A stretch of DNA of 64,000 nucleotides from Aerococcus mictus (GTDB taxonomy: Bacteria > Bacillota > Bacilli > Lactobacillales > Aerococcaceae): assembly GCF_003286595.3 (NCBI RefSeq), contig NZ_CP132985.1, forward strand, positions 682,001-746,000, given 5' to 3'. Position 1 is the first letter of the stretch, and every line of letters begins with the position of its first letter. The notes beneath the pieces are model-generated. The model searched no databases. It was not told the DNA's origin and was given only the letters and a program-made list of their open reading frames with translations. The position numbers and the translations under genes were made by a program. Below are positions 55,187 through 63,002 of the stretch, piece after piece.

Positions 55187-57970
55187 ATGAAAATGAAAGA
55201 TACTTTAAACTTAGGAAAAACTAAGTTCCCTATGCGGGGAAATTTACCCAAAAAAGAACCAGAACGTCAGAAAGAATGGGAAGAAAATCAGGTTTATGAA
55301 AGACGTTTGAGACAAAATAAGGACAATCAACCCTTTGTTCTCCATGATGGCCCTCCCTATGCTAATGGGAATATTCATATTGGTCATGCTTTAAATAAGA
55401 TTACCAAGGACATCATTATCCGTTCTAAAAGCATGCAGGGCTACTACAGCCCCTATGTGCCGGGCTGGGATACCCATGGCCTACCGATTGAACAAGCAGT
55501 GACTAATTCAGGGGTAGACCGTAAGTCATTGTCGACCGCTGAATTTCGTCAGATCTGTCAAGATTACGCGAGCCAACAAATCGATAGCCAACGTCAAGAT
55601 TTCAAACGACTAGGGGGACAAGGTGATTGGGAAGATCCGTATATTACCTATACTAAAAAGTTTGAAGCTCAAGAAATTCGAGTTTTTGGTGAAATGGCTA
55701 AGAAGGGCTTAATTTATCGGGGAAATAAACCGGTCTATTGGTCACCTTCAAGTGAATCGACCTTAGCTGAGGCGGAAATTGAATATAAGGACGTGGAAAC
55801 CCCAAGTATCTATGCTGCCTTCAAGGCCAAGGATACTAAGGGTAAGTTACCAGAGGATACTGAATTTATTATCTGGACCACCACACCATGGACCCTGCCT
55901 GCTAGTGAAGCTATTGCAGTTCATCCACAAATCGAATACAGTTTAGTGGCGGTCAATGGTCATCACTATGTCGTTGCTAGCGAACTGCTAGAAAGTTTAG
56001 CAGAAAAATTCCAATGGACCGATTATCAAGTTGAAGATAGAGTCTTAGGCCAAGACCTGGAATTGATGAAGGCCAACCACCCATTCTATGACCGCGAATT
56101 ACTACTCATCCTGGGAGACCATGTGACCACTGAATCAGGTACTGGTTTAGTTCATACGGCGCCTGGACATGGGGAAGATGACTACTATGTCGGGGTTAAA
56201 TATGGCTTAGATGTCTTATCCCCTGTGGATGACCAAGGCTGCTTTACTGAAGAAGCTGAAGGCTTAGAAGGGATCTTCTACGAAGAAGGGAATGACTTAG
56301 TCATTGATAAAATGACTAAAAATGGCACCTTATTAAAGGTAGAATACTTTGTCCATAGTTATCCCCATGACTGGCGGACCAAGAAACCAGTTATTTTTAG
56401 AGCCCTCCCTCAATGGTTCTGTTCAGTAGACAAAATTCGTGAAAAGACCCTAGATGTTATCAATAATGAAGTGACTTGGTGGCATCCTTCTGGTCAACAC
56501 CGGATCTATAACATGATTCGCGACCGGGGTGACTGGGTCATCTCTAGACAAAGAGTCTGGGGCGTTCCGCTACCTATTTTCTATGCAGAAGACGGCACAC
56601 CAATCATTAGCGAAGAAACCATCAACCATGTGGCTAAGCTCTTCGAAGAACATGGGTCAAATATTTGGTTTGAAAAAGAAGCCAAAGACTTACTCCCTGA
56701 AGGCTACCAAAATGAACACTCACCAAATGGAGAATTCACCAAGGAAAATGACATTATGGACGTTTGGTTTGACTCAGGTTCATCTTGGGCTGGGATTTTA
56801 CAAACGCGAAATGATCTTTCCTATCCAGCAGACATGTATCTGGAAGGGTCTGACCAATACCGTGGTTGGTTTAACTCTAGTCTCTTAACCTCTGTTGCAG
56901 TGAATGACCATGCGCCTTATAAGGAAGTCGTTTCCCAAGGTTTTGTTAATGATGGGGAAGGGCGTAAAATGAGTAAGTCATTAGGAAACACCGTGTCTCC
57001 TAATGATGTCTGTGACCAACGTGGGGCAGATATTTTGCGCCTCTGGGTGGCTTCAGTAGATTCCCGCTATGATGTCCGCATTTCTGATGATATCCTGGGT
57101 CAAGTGGCTGAGTCCTACCGGAAGATTCGGAATACCTTGCGCTTTACCCTAGGCAATCTCTTTGATTTCGATGCCGAGGAAAATTATGTCGCTTACGACG
57201 ATCTTGACAGTATTGACCAATATATCTTGGTCCTACTTAATGAATTAGTCGACCATGTCATTGACTACTACAATCACTATGATTTCAACAGTATTTATCA
57301 AGAAATCATTAATTTCCTCACCCAAGTCATGTCTAGTTTCTATTTGGATTATTCCAAGGATGTCACTTATATTCTCTTAGCCGATGATCCTAAACGTCGC
57401 AACATGCAAACAGTAATGTACGAAGTATTGAAGAAGATTACTATTTTACTTACACCAATCATTCCTCATACCACGGAAGAAATTTGGTCCTACATGGGTG
57501 AAGCTGAGGACTATGTTCAATTAGCAGACTTCCCTGAAGTAGAAGACTATAGTAATGCTGAAGCATTAAAAGCAAAATGGGAAAAATTCTTTGACTTTAG
57601 AGATGATGTTAACCATAGCCTAGAAAGTGCTCGTAACGAAAAAGTGATCGGTAAGTCTTTAGAAGCCAAGGTCATTGTTTATGCTAAGGAAGATAGTCGC
57701 CAATTCTTGGAAAGCATTGGGGATGACCTAAAAACTTATCTGATTGTTTCCCAGTTAGAAATTAAAGACTATCAAGAAGCAGATAACCAAGCCAGCGATT
57801 ACGAGGACTATGCCATTGCCATTGTTCCGGCTGAGGGTAAGGTGTGTGACCGTTGCCGGGGCGTTTATCCTTCAGTAGGTAGTGTTGAAGGAGCTGAAAG
57901 TCTTTGCCAACGTTGTGCTGACATCGTTCTTAATTACTTCCCTGAAGCACTAGTCAAAGAGGAAGATTAG
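55187..57970 (+). CDS. ileS: Isoleucyl-tRNA synthetase
   Basis: 927 residues of a class I synthetase charging tRNA-Ile, with an editing (CP1) domain against valine. The HIGH motif is in [14 protein letters not shown] (near residue 60). The editing region is [18 protein letters not shown], the KMSKS loop is [12 protein letters not shown], and a C-terminal zinc site is formed by CDRCRG and CQRCAD. ATG 55187 is preferred, with GAGAGGA ten bases upstream; coding-like frame further 5' belongs to the T-box leader. Its T-box gives amino-acid control. Length is normal for Firmicutes. Confidence 0.97.
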   Translation: MKMKDTLNLGKTKFPMRGNLPKKEPERQKEWEENQVYERRLRQNKDNQPFVLHDGPPYANGNIHIGHALNKITKDIIIRSKSMQGYYSPYVPGWDTHGLPIEQAVTNSGVDRKSLSTAEFRQICQDYASQQIDSQRQDFKRLGGQGDWEDPYITYTKKFEAQEIRVFGEMAKKGLIYRGNKPVYWSPSSESTLAEAEIEYKDVETPSIYAAFKAKDTKGKLPEDTEFIIWTTTPWTLPASEAIAVHPQIEYSLVAVNGHHYVVASELLESLAEKFQWTDYQVEDRVLGQDLELMKANHPFYDRELLLILGDHVTTESGTGLVHTAPGHGEDDYYVGVKYGLDVLSPVDDQGCFTEEAEGLEGIFYEEGNDLVIDKMTKNGTLLKVEYFVHSYPHDWRTKKPVIFRALPQWFCSVDKIREKTLDVINNEVTWWHPSGQHRIYNMIRDRGDWVISRQRVWGVPLPIFYAEDGTPIISEETINHVAKLFEEHGSNIWFEKEAKDLLPEGYQNEHSPNGEFTKENDIMDVWFDSGSSWAGILQTRNDLSYPADMYLEGSDQYRGWFNSSLLTSVAVNDHAPYKEVVSQGFVNDGEGRKMSKSLGNTVSPNDVCDQRGADILRLWVASVDSRYDVRISDDILGQVAESYRKIRNTLRFTLGNLFDFDAEENYVAYDDLDSIDQYILVLLNELVDHVIDYYNHYDFNSIYQEIINFLTQVMSSFYLDYSKDVTYILLADDPKRRNMQTVMYEVLKKITILLTPIIPHTTEEIWSYMGEAEDYVQLADFPEVEDYSNAEALKAKWEKFFDFRDDVNHSLESARNEKVIGKSLEAKVIVYAKEDSRQFLESIGDDLKTYLIVSQLEIKDYQEADNQASDYEDYAIAIVPAEGKVCDRCRGVYPSVGSVEGAESLCQRCADIVLNYFPEALVKEED

Positions 57971-57972
57971 TC

Positions 57973-58176
57973 ATGTACCAAGGAATTTTAAAGTCATACG
58001 ATGAAAAACGTGGCTATGGTTTTATCCAAGTCCTTCATCCTTATTTTGAAAAAGATGTTTTTATCCACCGGACTGCCTTACAGGCAGCTGACTATGAAAA
58101 AGTGCTGGTCAATGATCTTCTAGCTTTTGAAATTGCTTGGGGACAAAGAGGCCCTCAAGCGGTGAACGTTCAATAA
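57973..58176 (+). CDS. Cold-shock-domain small protein
   Basis: 67 residues with an OB-fold cold-shock-like domain. RNP1-like GYGFI and RNP2-like DVFIHRTALQ are visible, but the usual CspA start (KWFNxxKG) is replaced by YQGILKSYDEKR and the rest is divergent. It resembles the DUF1294/CSD-type small RNA-binding proteins rather than a true CspA. It starts two bases after the ileS stop with GAGGAAG upstream, so it shares the ileS transcript and its T-box control. Nucleic-acid binding is inferred from the fold; its partner is unknown. Confidence 0.7.
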   Translation: MYQGILKSYDEKRGYGFIQVLHPYFEKDVFIHRTALQAADYEKVLVNDLLAFEIAWGQRGPQAVNVQ

Positions 58177-58183
58177 ATGAATA

Positions 58184-58229
58184 AGCTATTCCAATCAGAT
58201 TCCTATCCTGATTGGGGTAGCTTTTTTTA
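58184..58229 (+). terminator. Terminator after the cold-shock-domain gene
   Basis: A 15-bp stem (AGCTATTCCAATCAG with CTGATTGGGGTAGCT, including GU) has a 9-base loop and seven T. The remaining gap to nox (58230-58452) holds only its promoter region. Confidence 0.92.
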
Positions 58230-58403
58230 TTTGTCTAATCCATAGAAGAGGGGTAAATAAAAACAAAAAAGGAAAGCAAAAAGCTAATTTAGTTATAAAA
58301 TAAACAATAATTGTATCTAGTTAGTGAAAATAAATACAAATTGTGTCTTTTTACCTTGATTTTACGCTAATTCGCTAATATAAATAGCGCTTACATGACT
58401 TCG

Positions 58404-58412
58404 TGATATAAT
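58404..58412 (+). promoter_or_regulatory. nox extended -10 promoter
   Basis: TGATATAAT is an extended -10 element about 40 bases before nox; the -35 region is weak. A partial cre-like match (near 58384-58397) is not strong enough to call. Confidence 0.55.
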
Positions 58413-58452
58413 AAACATGTAGAAAATAGTACAAAATTTAGGAGGTAGCAAA

Positions 58453-59796
58453 ATGAAATTTGTAATTGTTGGTACAAACCATGCTGGGATTGCAGCGGCA
58501 AATACTATCTTAGATAATTATGGAGAAGGCAATGAATTAGTCATGCTTGACCGCAACTCAAACTTAAGTTATTTAGGCTGCGGGACTGCCTTATGGGTAG
58601 GTCGTCAAATCGATGGCTATGAAGGACTTTTCTATACTAAACCAGAAGATTTTGAAGCCAAAGGGGCTAAAATTTCTTTGGAAACTAATGTGGAAAAGGT
58701 TGATTTTGATAAGAAGGTCGTTTATGCCAAAACAAAAGACGGGCAAGAAATTGAAGAATCTTATGATAAGTTAATTCTTGCTGAAGGCTCTGCACCAATT
58801 GCTCCTAACTTACCAGGTAAAGACTTAGATGGGATCCACTTCTTAAAACTCTTCCAAGAAGGCCAAGCGGTTGACCAAGAACTCAGCAAGGAAGGTGTAG
58901 ATACCGTAGCCGTTATTGGTGCCGGTTATATTGGGGTAGAAATTGCTGAAGCAGCAAGACGTCGTGGTAAGAATGTTTTATTATTCGATGCTGAAGATAC
59001 TTGTTTGGCTTCCTACTATGACAAAGAGTTCTCCCAATTAATGGATGAAAACCTTAAAGAAAACGGGATTGAGACCCATTACGGTGAATTCGCCCAAGAG
59101 TATTTAGGTGAAAATGGACGGGTCACTGGACTAAAAACCGATAAAGGCCAATATGAAGTGGATGCTGTGATTAACTGTATCGGCTTTAGACCTAATTCAA
59201 ACCTTGGGGAAGACCACTTGGAACGTTTCGGCAATGGCGCATATTTAGTTAACCGTGGTTTCCAAACCTCTGACCCTGATGTTTATGCTGTGGGTGACTG
59301 TGCCACCAACTATTCCAACGCTTTGCAAGATACTACCTATATTGCCTTAGCAAGTAATGCAGTTCGTGCCGGGATCGTTGGTGCCCACAATGCAGCAGGG
59401 ACTGCCATTGATGGCGCTGGTGTTCAAGGCTCAAATGGGATTGAAATCTTTGACTTGAAATTAGTTTCCACCGGTTTAAGTGTTAAGGCTGCGAAAAAAG
59501 CCGATATTCCAGTGAAATATGTTGACTATGAAGACTTACAATTACCAGGCTTTATGCCAGAAGAAAAGAATGAAAAGGTAAAAATTCGGATTGTTTATAC
59601 TGAAGAAGGTAACCGGATCGTAGGTGCCCAATTAGCTTCTCATTACGATATGCACCAATTAATCCACATGTTCTCCTTAGCCATTCAAGAACAATTAACC
59701 ATGGATAAATTACAACTCCTAGATATCTTCTTCTTGCCTCACTATAACCAACCTTATAACTATGTTACTATGGCGGCTTTAAGCGCTGATAAATAG
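58453..59796 (+). CDS. nox: NADH oxidase
   Basis: 447 residues of the FAD-dependent pyridine nucleotide-disulfide oxidoreductase family, Nox type, which reduces O2 with NADH and regenerates NAD in fermenting cocci. FAD site VIVGTNHAGIAAAN at the N-terminus, a single redox Cys43 in SYLGCGTALW, and NADH site VIGAGYIGVEIAEAA (near 155). The second FAD motif is YAVGDCATN. The single Cys and length favour the water-forming enzyme; a CoA-disulfide reductase relative is the alternative. AGGAGG precedes the ATG. The gene is monocistronic, with a strong bidirectional terminator behind it. Confidence 0.93.
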   Translation: MKFVIVGTNHAGIAAANTILDNYGEGNELVMLDRNSNLSYLGCGTALWVGRQIDGYEGLFYTKPEDFEAKGAKISLETNVEKVDFDKKVVYAKTKDGQEIEESYDKLILAEGSAPIAPNLPGKDLDGIHFLKLFQEGQAVDQELSKEGVDTVAVIGAGYIGVEIAEAARRRGKNVLLFDAEDTCLASYYDKEFSQLMDENLKENGIETHYGEFAQEYLGENGRVTGLKTDKGQYEVDAVINCIGFRPNSNLGEDHLERFGNGAYLVNRGFQTSDPDVYAVGDCATNYSNALQDTTYIALASNAVRAGIVGAHNAAGTAIDGAGVQGSNGIEIFDLKLVSTGLSVKAAKKADIPVKYVDYEDLQLPGFMPEEKNEKVKIRIVYTEEGNRIVGAQLASHYDMHQLIHMFSLAIQEQLTMDKLQLLDIFFLPHYNQPYNYVTMAALSADK

Positions 59797-59818
59797 CAGC
59801 CATTAAGAAAAATAAAAA

Positions 59819-59868
59819 GCCCTGAGTCACTGATTAAATGCTAATCAAGTGACTCAGGGCCTTTTTTT
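59819..59868. terminator. Bidirectional terminator nox / GlsB
   Basis: GCCCTGAGTCAC and GTGACTCAGGGC form a 12-bp perfect stem, extended by TGATTA/TAATCA past a bulged A, with A-run before and T-run after. It serves both converging genes. Confidence 0.92.
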
Positions 59869-59881
59869 AATTGATAATTAA

Positions 59882-60127
59882 TTAGCCTAGCTTTTTAGCC
59901 AGCCAGTAATAGATGAGCAAAATAATAATGGCACCGAGTAGAGTAGGGATAATGTAAAAACCACCGATTTCTGGACCGAAGCCAGACATTAATTTTCCAC
60001 CTAGCCAGGAACCGAGAATACCTGCGATTACATTTCCAATCACTCCACCGGGAACGTCTCTACCAATGATGGCACCAGCGATTGCACCAAGTACACCACC
60101 AACAATGAGGGACCAAATCCAACCCAT
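59882..60127 (-). CDS. GlsB/YeaQ/YmgE family membrane protein
   Basis: 81 residues of the transglycosylase-associated protein family. Three hydrophobic segments with many Gly residues (GWIWSLIVGGVLGAIAGAI, GVIGNVIAGILGSWLGG, IIPTLLGAIIILLIYYW) and the family block GRDVPGGVIGN are visible. GlsB-type proteins are small stress-related membrane proteins in Gram-positive bacteria; the exact role is unknown. AAGGAGG lies about seven bases before the ATG. It is a single gene, divergent from nudF; no clear sigma-A promoter was found on its strand. Confidence 0.88.
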   Translation of the reverse strand: MGWIWSLIVGGVLGAIAGAIIGRDVPGGVIGNVIAGILGSWLGGKLMSGFGPEIGGFYIIPTLLGAIIILLIYYWLAKKLG

Positions 60128-60222
60128 AGTGATTACCTCCTTTATTTTTGTCTGTTTATATTCTAGTTGAAAAAGACGCTTTTAACAAATAATATGTAAG
60201 TTCTGCTTAAGAATAAGAGAGC

Positions 60223-60253
60223 TTGACCCATTCTGAGAGATTTTTGTTACAAT
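60223..60253 (+). promoter_or_regulatory. nudF promoter
   Basis: TTGACC and TACAAT lie 19 bases apart, 37 bases before nudF. The spacing is longer than ideal. Confidence 0.5.
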
Positions 60254-60290
60254 AAAAAAGAATTTAATTTCAAAGAAAAGGGGTAGCCTC

Positions 60291-60842
60291 ATGGAATTCG
60301 GTGAAAAAACACTCACTAAAGAAACCATTTACCAAGGAAGTTTGATTGAAGTTGAAAAGCACGTGGTGGAGTTACAAAATAAAGAAAAAGCCAATCGCGA
60401 AATCATCCACCATGCCCCGGCAGTGGCAATTTTAGCCCTTAACAATGATAAATTATTACTGGTCAAGCAATACCGTAAAGCCATCGAAAAGGCTATTTTA
60501 GAAATTCCAGCTGGCTTAGTCGATCCCGGAGAAGACCTGTTAACTGCTGCCAAGCGTGAACTCGAAGAGGAGACCGCCTTTCAAGCTAAAAACTGGCAAG
60601 CCCTGGATAAATTTTATGTCTCACCGGGCTATTTAGATGAATATCTTCAAATTTATCAAGCCTCCAGCTTGGCTAAGGTCGCTCATCCTAAAGCCCAAGA
60701 CGCGGATGAACATATTGAAGTTTTTCAATTGAGTTTCGAAGAAGTACAAGCGGCGATTGAAAAAGGAGATATCTGTGACATGAAGACCATTTATGCCGTC
60801 AAACAATGGGAGATTATCAAATTACGAGGTGAAACGAAGTAA
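60291..60842 (+). CDS. nudF: NUDIX hydrolase, ADP-ribose pyrophosphatase type
   Basis: 183 residues. The Nudix box runs from GLVDPGEDLL to RELEEETAF (G-x5-E-x7-REL-x-EE), coordinating Mg2+ for cleavage of nucleoside diphosphate derivatives. The upstream strand HHAPAVAILAL and the region VKQYRKAIEKAILEIPAG fit ADP-ribose pyrophosphatases. A GGGG site precedes the ATG. It begins the nudF-(MacP-like)-mtnN run, the same order as in pneumococcus. Family is secure; ADP-ribose as substrate is the usual family activity, not shown here. Confidence 0.92.
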   Translation: MEFGEKTLTKETIYQGSLIEVEKHVVELQNKEKANREIIHHAPAVAILALNNDKLLLVKQYRKAIEKAILEIPAGLVDPGEDLLTAAKRELEEETAFQAKNWQALDKFYVSPGYLDEYLQIYQASSLAKVAHPKAQDADEHIEVFQLSFEEVQAAIEKGDICDMKTIYAVKQWEIIKLRGETK

Positions 60843-60847
60843 TCATT

Positions 60848-61246
60848 ATGAAGCAAAAGGATCCTTTAATTACCCGACGCTCTTATCGGAAGGCCCGGGA
60901 AAAGAACAACCGCAAGAATATCTGGCGGCGCCTCTTCAAACAAGAGGAAGAGTTTGATGATCAAGATGAAGTGGATAATGAATCTCGTCCAACGCCCTCA
61001 GTCAATCACTCTGAAGCAGCTAGTGATCAGGAGGGCGAGGAAGTTTCTGCAAGCTCTCAAGAGGACGAAACAGACTTGGAAGCGACTAAAGCAGCGAGCC
61101 AATCAGCAGACCTTGATGAAACGAATCAAAGTGAAAGCGTAAGAAAAGCTAATCAGCGGCCTTCAATAGACCGCTTCCTTAATTGGGGCATCGTTATTTT
61201 AATTTTAGCCATCATTATAGTGACAGCTATCGCATTTTTTGTATAG
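60848..61246 (+). CDS. MacP-like cell wall synthase accessory protein (tentative)
   Basis: 132 residues with a basic N-terminus (KDPLITRRSYRKAREKNNRKN), an acidic Ser/Glu-rich middle (about 35-100), and one membrane helix at the C-terminus (WGIVILILAIIIVTAIAFFV). This is the tail-anchored layout of pneumococcal MacP, a phosphorylated activator of the bifunctional synthase PBP2a. MacP too lies between a nudF-type gene and mtnN, and starts with a similar PLLT-type stretch. The middle is low complexity, so similarity cannot be proved by eye. It overlaps no neighbour and is ten bases from mtnN. Without a search this is context-based. Confidence 0.5.
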   Translation: MKQKDPLITRRSYRKAREKNNRKNIWRRLFKQEEEFDDQDEVDNESRPTPSVNHSEAASDQEGEEVSASSQEDETDLEATKAASQSADLDETNQSESVRKANQRPSIDRFLNWGIVILILAIIIVTAIAFFV

Positions 61247-61255
61247 GAGAGAAGA

Positions 61256-61951
61256 ATGAAAATTGCTATTATCGCGGCCCTGAGTCGGGAAGTGAATTAT
61301 TATATTGAAACTATTGACCATTTAGAAGAAAAGACTATCGCTGATATGACCTATTGGCTAGGCAGCTATCAAGGCAAGGACTTAGTGATTGCCCAGTCCG
61401 GGGTCGGCAAGGTCAATGCGGCCTTGGCGACGACTGTCGTTGCTCTGGAAGATCCGGATGTGATTATTAATACCGGTTCAGCTGGAGCTATTGATCCTAG
61501 TTTAAAGATTGGTGACATTGTTTTGGCGGAATATGCCATCTATAACGATGTCGATGCAACTGCGTTTGATAATGTCTTAGGCCAAGTGGATGGGATGCCG
61601 GTGAACTACCCAACCGACCCTCAATGGCGTTCAGCTTTTTATCAGTATTACTCTGAACATGCTAGCCAAGCTAACATTAAAGTTGGCCCGATTGTTTCTG
61701 GAGATTCCTTTATCGCTAGCCAAGACAAGGTGGCTTGGATTCAAGAGCACTTCCCCGGAGCCATGTGTACCGAGATGGAAGGCACGGCGATAGGGCAAGT
61801 GGCTTATCGTTTTAAGATTCCTTTCGTCATTATCCGGGCCATCTCAGATACCGCTAACCATGATGCTAATATAACTTTTGAAGAGTTTATTGAAAAAGTG
61901 GGGCGTCAAAGCGCCCAAGCTACCCTGGACTTTATAGCAAAACTTCAATAA
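61256..61951 (+). CDS. mtnN: 5'-methylthioadenosine/S-adenosylhomocysteine nucleosidase
   Basis: 231 residues of the MtnN/Pfs family, which cleaves the glycosidic bond of MTA and SAH and so detoxifies SAM by-products; it also makes the precursor of AI-2. Blocks are MKIAIIAALSREVNYYIE, the active-site region DPDVIINTGSAGAIDPSLKIGD, ADYAIYNDVDAT-like AEYAIYNDVDATAF, and ISDTANHDANITFEEF with the catalytic Asp. GGAGAG precedes the ATG. It is the last gene of the nudF run. The rpsD leader begins 80 bases later. Confidence 0.96.
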   Translation: MKIAIIAALSREVNYYIETIDHLEEKTIADMTYWLGSYQGKDLVIAQSGVGKVNAALATTVVALEDPDVIINTGSAGAIDPSLKIGDIVLAEYAIYNDVDATAFDNVLGQVDGMPVNYPTDPQWRSAFYQYYSEHASQANIKVGPIVSGDSFIASQDKVAWIQEHFPGAMCTEMEGTAIGQVAYRFKIPFVIIRAISDTANHDANITFEEFIEKVGRQSAQATLDFIAKLQ

Positions 61952-61993
61952 GTCTGCTTAGGATGAAGTATCAGAAAAATATTGGTAAATAAA

Positions 61994-62022
61994 TTGACAG
62001 CAGGGCTGATATTTAGTACACT
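61994..62022 (+). promoter_or_regulatory. rpsD promoter
   Basis: TTGACA and TACACT are 17 bases apart. The promoter drives the structured rpsD leader starting near 62032. Confidence 0.85.
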
Positions 62023-62031
62023 AGTGGTTGT

Positions 62032-62165
62032 GTAAAATAATGCAGCAGAGTTGAAGCAAGCTCGTCAATAGTTCGCCCACGAATGGTGTAGTGAGTACCT
62101 GCGGCTGCATAGGGGAAAGCCTTGGATGAACTACACGAATGCGATCAATTCCATAATTATTTTAC
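62032..62165 (+). ncRNA. Structured rpsD leader, probable S4 autoregulatory RNA
   Basis: A perfect 10-bp stem closes the leader (GTAAAATAAT 62032-62041 with ATTATTTTAC 62156-62165). Inside, GCAGC (62042-62046) pairs with GCTGC (62104-62108), and GTGTAGT (62086-62092), which lies in that loop, can pair with ACTACAC (62130-62136) outside it. This crossing geometry is a pseudoknot, as in known S4 leaders of enteric bacteria and Bacillus rpsD. S4 protein would bind it and reduce its own synthesis. The pairings are read from the sequence; the role is inferred. Confidence 0.75.
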
Positions 62166-62204
62166 TCCAATACTAATTATTTTAAAAAATGGAGGAAACA
62201 ATTT

Positions 62205-62816
62205 ATGTCACGTTATACTGGAACAAGCTGGAAGAAATCACGTCGTTATGGGATTTCATTATCCGGAACTGGTAAAGAATTAGCTCGTCGCCCTTACGCT
62301 CCTGGTCAACATGGACCTAACCAACGTCGTAAGAGCTTATCTGAATACGGTCTTCAATTACAAGAAAAACAAAAATTACGTTTTATCTATGGTTTAACTG
62401 AAAAGCAATTCCATAATCTATACAACCGTGCTGAAAAGATCAAAGAAGGTACTGTGGGTACCAACTTCATGACCCTTTTAGAACAACGTTTAGATAACAT
62501 GGTTTACCGTTTAGGTTTAGCTTCTACCCGTCGCCAAGCACGTCAATTAGTTTCCCATGGACATATCACTGTTGATGGCAAACGTGTTGATATCCCTTCT
62601 TACATTGTTGAAGTAGGACAAGTTATCGGCGTTCGTGAAAAATCTAAGAACTTACAAGTGATTAAAGATTCTGTTGAAGGTTTATACGGTCACGTTCCTT
62701 ATGTTGAATTTGATGCTGATAAACTAGAAGGCTCATTATCACGCTTACCAGAACGCGATGAAATGAACCAAGAAATCGACGAATCACTCGTTGTTGAATA
62801 CTACAACCAAGTTTAA
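62205..62816 (+). CDS. rpsD: 30S ribosomal protein S4
   Basis: 203 residues of S4, the primary 16S rRNA-binding protein that starts 30S assembly. The S4 domain is near residues 92-155 ([20 protein letters not shown]). This is the zinc-free form: the N-terminal region ([16 protein letters not shown]) has none of the Cys of the zinc-binding version. GGAGG precedes the ATG. It sits behind a structured leader, and rpsD in Firmicutes is autoregulated by S4. A terminator follows at 62828. Confidence 0.98.
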   Translation: MSRYTGTSWKKSRRYGISLSGTGKELARRPYAPGQHGPNQRRKSLSEYGLQLQEKQKLRFIYGLTEKQFHNLYNRAEKIKEGTVGTNFMTLLEQRLDNMVYRLGLASTRRQARQLVSHGHITVDGKRVDIPSYIVEVGQVIGVREKSKNLQVIKDSVEGLYGHVPYVEFDADKLEGSLSRLPERDEMNQEIDESLVVEYYNQV

Positions 62817-62827
62817 TCTGCTTTTAG

Positions 62828-62862
62828 AAAAGTCTGTTACAGTTTTTGTAACAGACTTTTAT
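62828..62862 (+). terminator. rpsD terminator
   Basis: AAAAGTCTGTTACA and TGTAACAGACTTTT form a perfect 14-bp stem with a GTTTT loop; the 3' arm ends in T. Confidence 0.9.
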
Positions 62863-62922
62863 TGTATAGCGGGAGTAGACCTTTGCCTGGCGAATACTTT
62901 GGCCATTGCTCTGAGGCTAGTG

Positions 62923-62951
62923 TGGACTAAGTCCCAACTTTAGCGTATAAT
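62923..62951 (+). promoter_or_regulatory. ezrA promoter
   Basis: TGGACT and TATAAT are 17 bases apart, 51 bases before ezrA. The -35 match is weak, the -10 is perfect. Confidence 0.55.
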
Positions 62952-63002
62952 GTTTATTATTAGGTATAAAAGCGTCTTTTTAGCAATAGAGGGGGGAAGA
63001 CA

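Noticed and set aside
58318..58345. Possible Rex operator before nox
   Set aside because: TTAGTGAA...ACAAA was compared with the TTGTGAA-N4-TTCACAA form; the second half does not fit.
58384..58397. Possible CcpA cre site before nox
   Set aside because: The sequence matches the cre consensus at only part of its positions (TG half missing), so I did not call it.
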